The notes beneath the pieces are model-generated. The model was not told the DNA's origin. It made no database searches and saw only the letters and a program-made list of their open reading frames with translations. Positions 9,936 to 20,600 of a DNA stretch of 48,853 nt are shown here, in pieces. The stretch lies in contig NZ_BMCF01000001.1 of NCBI RefSeq assembly GCF_014635045.1, forward strand, positions 604,567 through 653,419, given 5' to 3'. A program made the position numbers and the translations under genes. Each line of letters opens with the position of its first letter. Position 1 is the first letter of the stretch. The DNA is from Staphylococcus nepalensis. GTDB lineage: Bacteria; Bacillota; Bacilli; Staphylococcales; Staphylococcaceae.

Positions 9936-10994
9936 ATGGCACATTTAAAAATGAATGAAAATACGCCCCTAGAATTTGGTCTTTACTCATTAGGAGACCA
10001 TTTATTAAATCCGCATAACGGAGAAAAAGTGAGTTATGAACAAAGAATTAATGAACTCATAGAAGCAAGTCGATTAGCTGAGCAAGCTGGTATTGATGTG
10101 TTTGGTGTTGGTGAAAGTCACCAAGAACACTTTACGACTCAAGCACATACAGTTGTCTTAGGAGCAATTGCCCAAGCAACGAACAAAATCAAAGTTTCTA
10201 GTTCTTCTACCATTATAAGTGCTACTGATCCTGTAAGAGTATTTGAAGACTTTGCTACTTTAGATTTAATTTCTCACGGACGCGCAGAAATCGTAGCAGG
10301 TCGCGCATCCCGAACTGGTATTTTTGACTTATTCGGATTAGATCTTAATAACTATGATGAACTTTATGAAGAAAAACTCAATTTACTAATGGAATTAAAT
10401 AATACAGATAAAATTACTTGGTCAGGAAAATTCAGACCTGATTTGAATAACATGAAAATCTTTCCTCGTCCAATAGATGATACATTACCAATTTGGCGCG
10501 CTGTTGGTGGACCGCCGGCAAGTGCTATCAAAGCTGGTAGACAAGGCATACCGATGATGATTACAACTTTAGGAGGCCCATCAATGACCTTTAAAGATTC
10601 TATAGAACAATATCGATTGACTGCCAAAGAAAACGGTTTTGATAATTCTTCTGAATCTTTACCAGTCTCTACAGCTAGTCTCTTTTATACTGCAGACACA
10701 ACGCAAGAAGCTTTGAGAGAATTCTACCCTCATTTAAACGTGGGTATGTCATTTATAAGAGGTACAGGTTACCCAAAACAACAATTTGCTAATGCACCAG
10801 ATTACAGAGATGCTTTAATGGTTGGTAGCCCTCAACAAATTGTCGAAAAGATTTTATACCAACACGAATTATATAATCATCAACGATTTATGGCACAAAT
10901 AGATTTTGGCGGCGTGCCTTTTGACAAAATCATGAAAAATATAGAACTCATAGGAAATGAAATCATCCCCGCTGTAAAAAAACATTTAAACTAA
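9936..10994 (+). CDS. LLM-class FMN-dependent luciferase-like monooxygenase
   Basis: This 352-residue protein has a bacterial-luciferase-type TIM barrel: LEFGLYSLGDH at the first strand, EASRLAEQAGIDVFGVGESH, then KVSSSSTIISATDPVRVFEDFATLDLISHGR, the highly conserved LLM line, followed by ELVAGR-like IVAGRAS. Enzymes of this class oxidise organic substrates with reduced FMN and O2. The next gene encodes a matching FMN reductase, so the two probably work as a two-component monooxygenase. The start has AAAGGATG upstream and lies 11 bases after the dioxygenase stop. It resembles the CE1758-type subfamily paired with a reductase. The natural substrate is unknown; quinones or aromatic electrophiles are suggested by the neighbours. 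Confidence 0.85.
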   Translation: MAHLKMNENTPLEFGLYSLGDHLLNPHNGEKVSYEQRINELIEASRLAEQAGIDVFGVGESHQEHFTTQAHTVVLGAIAQATNKIKVSSSSTIISATDPVRVFEDFATLDLISHGRAEIVAGRASRTGIFDLFGLDLNNYDELYEEKLNLLMELNNTDKITWSGKFRPDLNNMKIFPRPIDDTLPIWRAVGGPPASAIKAGRQGIPMMITTLGGPSMTFKDSIEQYRLTAKENGFDNSSESLPVSTASLFYTADTTQEALREFYPHLNVGMSFIRGTGYPKQQFANAPDYRDALMVGSPQQIVEKILYQHELYNHQRFMAQIDFGGVPFDKIMKNIELIGNEIIPAVKKHLN

Positions 10995-11007
10995 TAGGAG
11001 GTATACT

Positions 11008-11574
11008 ATGAACGTCGTGTTACTATCTGGTTCTACAGTTGGTTCTAAAACAAGTACTGCCATGAAATATCTGGACGAAGCCGTAACAAATCAAGATGAT
11101 GCACTTAATATCCAATTATTCGATTTGAAAAATTTAGATTTATCTTTTAGCGATGGACGAAATTACTTGGACTATTCTGGAGACACATTAGAATTAACTA
11201 CCGCTTTAATGCAGGCTGATATTATTTTTATAGGTTTTCCAATCTTCCAAGCATCTATACCAGGAACATTAAAGAACGTATTTGATTTACTTCCAGTCAA
11301 TGCATTTAAAGATAAAATTGTAGGTATTATAGCTACTGCGGGTTCTCCAAAACATTACTTAATTGCTGAAACACAATTAAAACCAATATTAAGTTATATG
11401 AAAGCACACGTTATGCAAACTTATGTATTTATCGAAGAACGTGATTTTTCTAATGGTACTATTGTTAATGACGACATTATATTTAGGATCAATGATTTGG
11501 CAACATCAACCTTGCGTGTTTCTAAATTATATAATCAGATTTTAGAAGAAGAAAATGATCAATACGATTTTTAA
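11008..11574 (+). CDS. NAD(P)H-dependent FMN reductase
   Basis: This 188-residue flavodoxin-like fold protein has an N-terminal nucleotide/flavin loop LLSGSTVGSKTSTAM, then FIGFPIFQASIPGTLKNVFDLLP (the conserved P-hbond segment of the NADPH-dependent FMN reductase family) and IIATAGSPKHYL. It should supply reduced FMN to the preceding luciferase-like enzyme. The start follows TAGGAGGT and lies 13 bases after the upstream stop; it is the last gene of the operon before the terminator at 11611. Assignment to the SsuE/CE1759-like family is by pattern, not by search. Confidence 0.85.
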   Translation: MNVVLLSGSTVGSKTSTAMKYLDEAVTNQDDALNIQLFDLKNLDLSFSDGRNYLDYSGDTLELTTALMQADIIFIGFPIFQASIPGTLKNVFDLLPVNAFKDKIVGIIATAGSPKHYLIAETQLKPILSYMKAHVMQTYVFIEERDFSNGTIVNDDIIFRINDLATSTLRVSKLYNQILEEENDQYDF

Positions 11575-11610
11575 TTCATAATCTACTATTTTATTTACCT
11601 ATAAATTCAA

Positions 11611-11648
11611 AGACCCGAGACATACTTTTATGCCTCGGATCTTTTTTG
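11611..11648 (+). terminator. Rho-independent terminator of the quinone-detoxification operon
   Basis: AGACCCGAGACAT (11611-11623) pairs imperfectly with ATGCCTCGGATCT (11630-11642), followed by TTTTTTG. It also lies just beyond the stop of the convergent giant surface-protein gene and may act on both strands. Confidence 0.8.
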
Positions 11649-11675
11649 TCCTATATAAATAGTCATTATTAAATT

Positions 11676-14600
11676 TTAGCTATTTTTTTCTGTACCTTTC
11701 TTTTTTGCTTGTCGCTTTCTTAAGATCATCATTGAACCTATAGCGCCTAGTAAAGTTCCAAAAATCCAACTATCTTTATTTTTTCCACCTGTATTAGGTA
11801 AATGAGTTAGTGAATTCATACTATGTTCTGAACTTTCATTAGTCTCATTTTTCATTATTTGCAAATGATCTGTGACTATATTTAATTGTTGCAGTCCTGT
11901 ATGAAGTCTTTCATTTAATAGTGTATTATCTTTATCATTTAAATTTTGTACTTTCACATTTTTATTTATAAGGTTATGTGAGTTTGAATTTTTGATAGTA
12001 TTGTCCAAATGTTTATTTACTTTAGCATGATTTTGACCCTTTATGTTTGATGATTGTATATCTAATATACCATTGCCATCTTTATCATTTATTGATGATG
12101 AAGTCACTAAATTAATTTGATCTAAACGTTTTTGTAAATCACCTTTACCTGCTGTACCATCTGGTACATTATTAAGTTTTTCTGACGCATTTGCCTTAGC
12201 TGTTTTCAATGCTTCAATTAGTTGATCTAATTCGGCTTTTTCATCCGGGTTTACTAAACCATCAGCTGTGATTTCCACTAGCTTATTATCTGCTGCTATT
12301 TTTGCTTGTTCCACTGCCTCAATTGCTTGTTCTGCCTCAGATAATTGTTCAGTATCTAAGACTCCGTTACCGTCTTGGTCATTTATTTCTGGTGAAGTCA
12401 CTGTACCAATTTGATCTAGACGTGTTTGTAACCCATCTTTGCCTGTTGTACCAGTTGGTACATTGTTCAATTTTGTCGAAGCTTCTGCTTTCGCTGTTTC
12501 TAATGCTTCAATTAGTTGATCTAACTCAGCTTTCTCGCTCGGATTTACTAAGTTATCAGACGTGATTTCCGCTAACTTATTATCTGCTGCTTTTTTAGAT
12601 TCTTCTACTACCACAATTGCTTGCTCCGCCTCAGATAATTGTTCTGTATCTAGCACTCCATTACTATCTCGGTCATTTATTTCCGGTGCTGCCACTGAAT
12701 CAATTTGGTTTAAGCGTGTTTGTAGTGCGACTTTACCTGCTGTACCATTTGGTACACTGTTTAATTTCGTTGAAGCTTCTGCCTTCGCTGTTTCTAATGC
12801 TTTGATAAGTTTATCTAACTCAGCTTTCTCATTTGGATTTACTAAGCCATCAGCTGTGATTTCCACTAGCTTATTATCGACGACTTTCTTAGCTTCTTCC
12901 ACTGCTTCAATTGCTTGCTCCGCCTCAGATAATTGTTCTGTATCTAGCACTCCATTACTATCTCTATCATTTACTTCTGGCGCTGTCACTGAGTCAATTT
13001 GATCTAAACGTGTTTGTAACTCAGCTTTTCCTGCTGTACCAGTTGGTATGTTGGTTAATTTTGTTGAAGCTTCTGCTTTTGCCGTTTCTAATGCTTCGAT
13101 AAGTTGATTTAACTCAGCTTTTTCACTTGGGTTAACCAAATTATCGGATGTGACTTCTGCTAACTTATTATCGACAGCTTGTTTAGCTTGTTCCACTCCT
13201 ACAATTGCTTGTTCCGCCTCTGATAATTGTTCTGTATCTAAAACACCATTACTATCTCGGTCATTGACCTCAGGCGCTGTTACTGAAACAATTTGGTCTA
13301 AACGAGTTTGTAATCCATCTTTTCCTGGTGTACCGTTTGGTACATTGTTTAATTTCGCTGAAGCTTCTGCTTTCGCTGTTTCTAACGCTTCGATGAGTTG
13401 TTCTAACTCGGCTTTTTCACTTGGATTAACCAAATTATCGGATGTGACTTCTGCTAACTTATTATCGACGGCTTTTTTAGCTTCTTCTAATGCCGTAATT
13501 GCTTCTTCTGCCTCTGATAATTGTTCAGTATCTAAAACGCCATTACTGTCTTGATCATTTACTTCTAGGATTGTCACTGTACCAATTTGATCTAAACGTG
13601 TTTGTAACTCAGCTTTACCTGTTGTACCGTTTGGTACATTATTTAATTTCGTTAAAGCATCTGCTTTCGCTGTTTCTAATGCTTCAATTAATTTATCTAA
13701 TCCGACTTTCTCGCTCGGATTAATCAAATTATCGGCTGTGATTTCAGATAACTTATTGTCTGCATCTTGCTTAGCTTGTTCCGCTGCTTCAATTGCTTGT
13801 GCTGCCTCTGATAATTGCTCTGTATCTAAAACGCCATTACTATCTCGGTCATTTACTTCTGGTGAAGTCACTGTACCAATTTGATCTAAACGTGTTTGTA
13901 ATACGTCTTTACCTGTTGTACCGTTTGGTACATTGTTTAATTTCGCTGAAGCTTCTGCTTTCGCTATTTCTAACGTTTCGATGAGTTGATCTAATTCGAA
14001 TTTCTCTTCTGGATTAATTAATCCGTCCAATGTGATTTCAGACAACTTATTATCGACGGCTTTCTTAGCTTGTTCTACTGCCGCAATTGTTTGTTCCGCC
14101 TCAGACAGTTGTTCAGTATCTAGAACGCCATTACTATCTTGATCATTCACTTCTGGTAAACTCACTGAACCAATTTGGTCTAGGCGTGTTTGTAGTGCAT
14201 CTTTGTCTGTTATACCATCTGGTACATTGTTTAATTTCGTCGAAGCTTCTACTTTAGCTGTTTCTAATGCTTCGATAAGTTGATTTAACTCAGCTTTTTC
14301 ACTTGGATTTACTAATCCATCAAATGTAACTTCAGATAACTTGTTATTTACGTCTTGTTTAGCTTGTTCTACTGCCGCAATTGCTTGTTCTGCTTCTGAT
14401 AATTGTTCAGTATCTAAAACGCCATTACTATCTCGGTCATTTACTTCTGGGATTGTCACTGAACCGATTTGGTCTAAACGACTTTGTAATTCATCTTTAC
14501 CTGTTGTACTATCAGGTACATTATTCAGTTTTTCTGATGCGTTTGTTTTTGCTGTTTCTAACGCTTCAATTAGTTGATCTAACTCAGCTTTTTCACTTGG

Positions 14601-17600
14601 ATTTACTAATCCATCAGATGTAACTTCAGATAACTTATTATCGACGGTTTTCTTAGCTTCTTCCACTGCCGCAATTGCTTCTTCTGCTTTAGACAACTGC
14701 TCTGTATCTAAAGCTCCATTGGCGTCTTGATCATTTACTTCTGGTGCAGTCACTGAATCAATTTGAGCTAGACGTGTTTGTAATTCATCTTTTCCTGTCG
14801 TACCATCTGGTACATTGTTAAATTTTTCTGATGCATTTGTTTTTGCTGTTTCTAACACTTCAATTAATTTCTCTAACTCAGATTTTTCTTCTGGATTAAT
14901 TAATCCGTCCGATGTGATTTCAGTTAACTTATTATCGACGACTTTCTTAGCTTCTTCCACTGCTTCAATTGCTTCTTCTGCCTCTGATAATTGTTCAGTG
15001 TCCAAGACTCCATTACTATCTTGGTCATTTACTTCCGGTGTTGTCACTGAACCAATTTCACCTAAACGTGTTTGTAATCCGTCTTTACCTGTTGTACCGT
15101 TTGGTACATTGTTTAATTTCGTTGAAGCTTCTGCCTTAGCTGTTTCTAATGCTCCGATAAGTTGATCTAACTCGGCTTTCTCACTTGGATTTACTAACCC
15201 ATCCTCTGTGATTTCAGATAACTTATTATCGACGGCTTTCTTAGCTCGTTCTACTGCCGCAATTGCTTGTTCCGCCTCTGATAATTGTTCTGTATCTAAA
15301 ACGCCATCACCATCTTGATCATTGACCTCAGGCGCTGTTACTGAACCAATTTGATCTAAACGAGTTTGTAATCCATCTTTTCCTGTTGTACCGTCTGGTA
15401 CACTGTTCAATTTCGCTGAAGCTTCTGCTTTTGCCGTTTCTAACGTTTCGATGAGTTGATCTAATTCGTCTTTCTCGCTCGGATTAATTAATCCATCCGA
15501 TGTGATTTCAGATAACTTATTATCTACAGCGTTCTTAGCTTGTTCCATTGCTTCAATTGCTTCTTCTGCCTCTGATAATTGGTCTGTATCTAGTACACCA
15601 TTACTATCTCGGTCATTGACCTCAGGCGCTGTTACTGAAACAATTTGGTCTAAACGAGTTTGTAACTCACCTTTACCTGTTGTACCGTTTGGTACACTGT
15701 TCAATTTCGCTGAAGCTTCTGCTTTCGCTGTTTCTAATGCTTCGATAAGTTGATCTAACTCAGCTTTCTCGCTCGGATTTACTAAGTTATCAGACGTGAT
15801 TTCCGCTAACTTATTATCGACCGCTTTTTTAGCTTCTTCTACTGCTTCAATTGCTTGTTCCGCTTTAGACAACTGCTCTGTATCTAAGACTCCGTTACTG
15901 TCTTGGTCATTTATTTCTGGTGAAGTCACTGTATCGATTTGATCTAAGCGTGTTTGTAATCCGTCTTTACCTGTCGTACCGTCTGGTACATTATTGAGTT
16001 TTTCTGACGCATTTGTTTTAGCTATTTCTAATGTTTCAATTAATTTCTCTAATTCAGCTTTTTCACTTGGATTTACTAAGTTATCAGACGTAATCTCAGA
16101 CAACTTGTTAGCTGCTACTTTTTTAGCTTGTTCTACTGCAGCGATTGCTTCTTCTGCTTTAGACAACTGCTCTGTATCTAAAACTCCATTGGCGTCTTGA
16201 TCATTCACTTCTGGAGAAATCACTGAATCAATTTGGTCTAAGCGACTTTGTAACTCACCTTTACCTGTTGTACCGTTTGGTACACTGTTCAATTTCGCTG
16301 AAGCTTCTGCTTTCGCTGTTTCTAATGCTTCGATAAGTTGATCTAACTCGGCTTTCTCACTTGGATTTACTAAACCATCTGGCGTAATTTCTGTTAACTT
16401 ATTATCGACGGCTTTTTTAGCTCGTTCTGCTGCCGTAATTACTTCTTCTGCTTTAGACAACTGCTCTGTATCTAAAACTCCATTGGCGTCTTGATCATTT
16501 ACTTCTGGTAAAGTCACTGAGTCAATTTGATCTAAACGTGTTTGTAATCCGTCTTTACCTGTTGTACCGTCTGGTACATTATTGAGTTTTTCTGACGCAT
16601 TTATTTTAGCTATTTCTAATGTTTCAATTAATTTCTCTAATTCAGCTTTTTCACTTGGATTTACTAACCCATCCTCTGTGATTTCAGATAACTTATTATC
16701 GACGGCTTTCTTAGCTCGTTCTACTGCCGTAATTGCTTCTTCTGCTTTAGACAACTGCTCTGTATCTAGCACTCCATTGCTATCTTGATCATTTACTTCT
16801 GGTAAAGTCACTGGACCAATTTGATCTAAACGTGTTTGTAACCCATCTTTTCCTGTTGTACCGTCTGGTACATTATTGAGTTTTTCTGACGCATTTGTTT
16901 TAGCTATTTCTAATGTTTCAATTAATTTCTCTAATTCAGCTTTTTCACTTGGATTTACTAAGTTATCAGACGTAATCTCAGACAACTTGTTAGCTGCTAC
17001 TTTTTTAGCTTGTTCCACTGCCGCAATTGCTTGCTCCGCCTCTGATAATTGTTCTGTATCTAAAACGCCATCACCATCTTGATCATTGACCTCAGGCGCT
17101 GTTACTGAACCAATTTGATCTAAACGAGTTTGTAATCCATCTTTTCCTGTTGTACTGTCTGGTACACTGTTCAATTTCGCTGAAGCTTCTGCTTTTGCCG
17201 TTTCTAACGTTTCGATGAGTTGATCTAATTCGTCTTTCTCGCTCGGATTAATTAATCCGTCCGATGTGATTTCAGATAACTTATTATCTACAGCGTTCTT
17301 AGCTTGTTCTGCTGCTTCAATTGCTTGTTCCGCTTTAGACAACTGCTCGGTATCTAGTACACCATTACCATCTTGATCATTTACTTCTGGTAAAGTCACT
17401 GAACCAATTTGATCTAAACGTGGTTGTAACCCATCTTTTCCTGTTGTACCGTCTGGTACACTATTCAATTTCGCTACAGCTTCTGCTTTCGCTGTTTCTA
17501 ATGCTTCGACAAGTTGATCTAACTCAGCTTTCTCGCTCGGATTTACTAAGTTGTCAGACGTGGTTTCCGCTAACTTATTATCGACGGCTTTTTTAGCTTG

Positions 17601-20600
17601 TTCTACTGCCGCAATTGCTTGTTCCACCTCAGATAACTGCTCTGTATCTAGCACGCCATTACCGTCTTGATCATTCACTTCTGGGAAATTCACTGAATAA
17701 ATTTGGTCTAAGCGAGTTTGTAGTGCATCTTTACCTGTTGTACCGTCTGGTACATTATTCAGTTTTTCTAACGCATTTGTTTTTGCCGTTTCTAATGCTT
17801 CAATTAAGCCGTCTAATTCGGCTTTTTCATCCGGATTAATTAATCCGTCCGCTGTAATTTCAGTTAACTTGTTATCTGCAGCTTGCCTAGCTTGTTCTGC
17901 TGCTTCAATTGCTTGTTCCGCCTCTGATAATTGTTCAGTATCTAAAACGCCATTACTATCTCGGTCATTTATTTCTGGTGAAGTCACTGAACCGATTTGG
18001 TCTAGTCGGCTTTGTAACTCATCTTTGCCTGTTGTACCGCCTGGTATATTATTGAGTTTTTCTGACGCATTTACTTTTGCCGTTTCTAATACCTCAATTA
18101 ATTCCTCTAATTCGGCTTTTTCACTTGGATTTACTAAGTTATCAGACGTAATCTCAGACAACTTGTTAGCTGCTGCTTTTTTAGCTTCTTCTACTGCCGT
18201 AATTGCTTGTGATGCCTCTGATAACTGTTCTGTATCTTTAACCCCATTACTATCTCGGTCATTTACTTCCGGTGTTGTCACTGAACCAATTTTACCTAAA
18301 CGTGTTTGTAATCCGTCTTTACCTGTTGTACCGTTTGGTACATTATTCAGTTTTTCTGACGCATTTACTTTTGCCGTTTCTAATACCTCAATTAATTCCT
18401 CTAATTCGGCTTTTTCACTTGGATTTACTAAGTTATCAGACGTGATTTCCGCTAACTTATTATCGACGGCTTTCTTAGCTTCTTCTACTGCCGTAATTGC
18501 TTCTTCTGCTTTAGACAACTGCTCTGTATCTAAAACTCCATTGGCGTCTTGATCATTCACTTCTGGAGAAATCACTGAATCAATTTGGTCTAAGCGACTT
18601 TGTAACTCACCTTTACCTGTTGTACCGTTTGGTACACTGTTCAATTTCGCTGCAGCTTCTGCTTTCGCTGTTTCTAATGCTTCGACAAGTTGATCTAACT
18701 CAGCTTTCTCGCTCGGATTTACTAAGCTATCAGACGTGATTTCCGCTAACTTATTATCGACGGCTTTCTTAGCTTCTTCCACTGCCGCAATTGCTTCTTC
18801 TGCCCCTGATAACTGTTCTGTATCTAAAACCCCATTACTATCTCGGTCATTTACTTCCGGTGTTGTCACTGAACCAATTTCACCTAAACGTGTTTGTAAT
18901 CCGTCTTTACCTGTTGTACCGTTTGGTACATTATTCAGTTTTTCTGACGCATTTACTTTTGCCGTTTCTAATACCTCAATTAATTCCTCTAATTCGGCTT
19001 TTTCTTCTGGATTTACTAAGCTATCCGATGTAATTTCAGATAACTTATTATCTACCGCTTGTTTAGATTGTTCCACTCCTACAATTGCTTGTTCCGCCTC
19101 TGATAATTGTTTTGTATCTAAAACGCCATTACCGTCTTGATCATTCACTTCTGGAGAAATCACTGAATCAATTTGGTCTAAGCGACTTTGTAACTCACCT
19201 TTACCTGTTGTACCGTTTGGTACATTGTTTAATTTCGCTGAAGCTTCTGCTTTCGCTGTTTCTAACGCTTCGATGAGTTGATCTAACTCAGCTTTCTCGC
19301 TCGGATTTACTAAGTTATCAGACGTGATTTCCGCTAACTTATTATCGACGGCTTTTTTAGCTTCTTCTACTGCTTCAATTGCTTGCTCCGCCTCAGATAA
19401 TTGTTTAGTATCTAGAACGCCATTACCATCTTGATCATTGACCTCAGGCGCTGTCACTGAACCAACTTGATTTAAGCGAGTTTGTAACTCTTCTTTGCCT
19501 GGTGTACCATTTGGTACATTGTTTAATTTCGTCGAAGCTTCTACTTTAGCTGTTTCTAACGCTTCGATGAGTTGTTCTAACTCGGCTTTTTCTTCTGGAT
19601 TTACTAAGCTATCCGATGTAATTTCAGATAACTTATTATCTACTGCTTGTTTAGATTGTTCCACTCCTACAATTGCTTGTTCCGCCTCTGATAATTGTTC
19701 TGTATCTAAAACGCCATTACCGTCTTGATCATTCACTTCTGGAGGAATCACTGAATCAATTTGGTTTAAGCGAGTTTGTAACTCATCTTTGCCTGTTGTA
19801 CCGTTTGGTACACTGTTCAATTTCGCTGAAGCTTCTGCCTTAGCTGTTTCTAACGCTCCGATAAGTTGATCTAACTCGGCTTTCTCACTTGGATTTACTA
19901 AACCATCTGACGTAATTTCTGTTAACTTATTAGCTACAGCGCTCTTAGTTTGTTCCACTGCTTCAATTGCTTGCTCCGCCTCAGATAATTGTTCTGTATC
20001 TAAAACGCCATTACCGTCTTGATCATTCACTTCTGGCGCTGTCACTGAGTCAATTTGATCTAAGCGAGTTTGTAACTCAGCTTTTCCTGTTGTACCAGTT
20101 GGTACACTGTTCAATTTCGCTGAAGCTTCTGCTTTTGCCGTTTCTAATGCCTCAATTAATTTATCTAATTCGGCTTTTTCTTCTGGATTTACTAAGCTAT
20201 CCGATGTGATTTCAGTTAACTTGTTAGCTGCTGCTTTTTTAGCTTCTTCTACTGCTTCAATTGCTTGTTCTGCCTCTGATAACTGTTCTGTATCTAAAAC
20301 GCCATTACTATCTCGGTCATTTACTTCTGGGATTGTCACGGAACCGATTTGGTCTAAACGACTTTGTAATTCATCTTTACCTGTTGTACTATCAGGTACA
20401 TTATTCAGTTTTTCTGATGCGTTTGTTTTTGCTGTTTCTAATGCTTCGACAAGTTGATCTAATTCGAATTTCTCACCTGAATTTACTAAGTCATCAGACA
20501 TGATTTCTGTCAACTTGTTAGCTGCGATTTTCTTAGCTTCTTCCGCAGCTTGAATTGCTTGTTCTGCCTCTGATAACTGTTCTGTATCTAGCACGCCATT

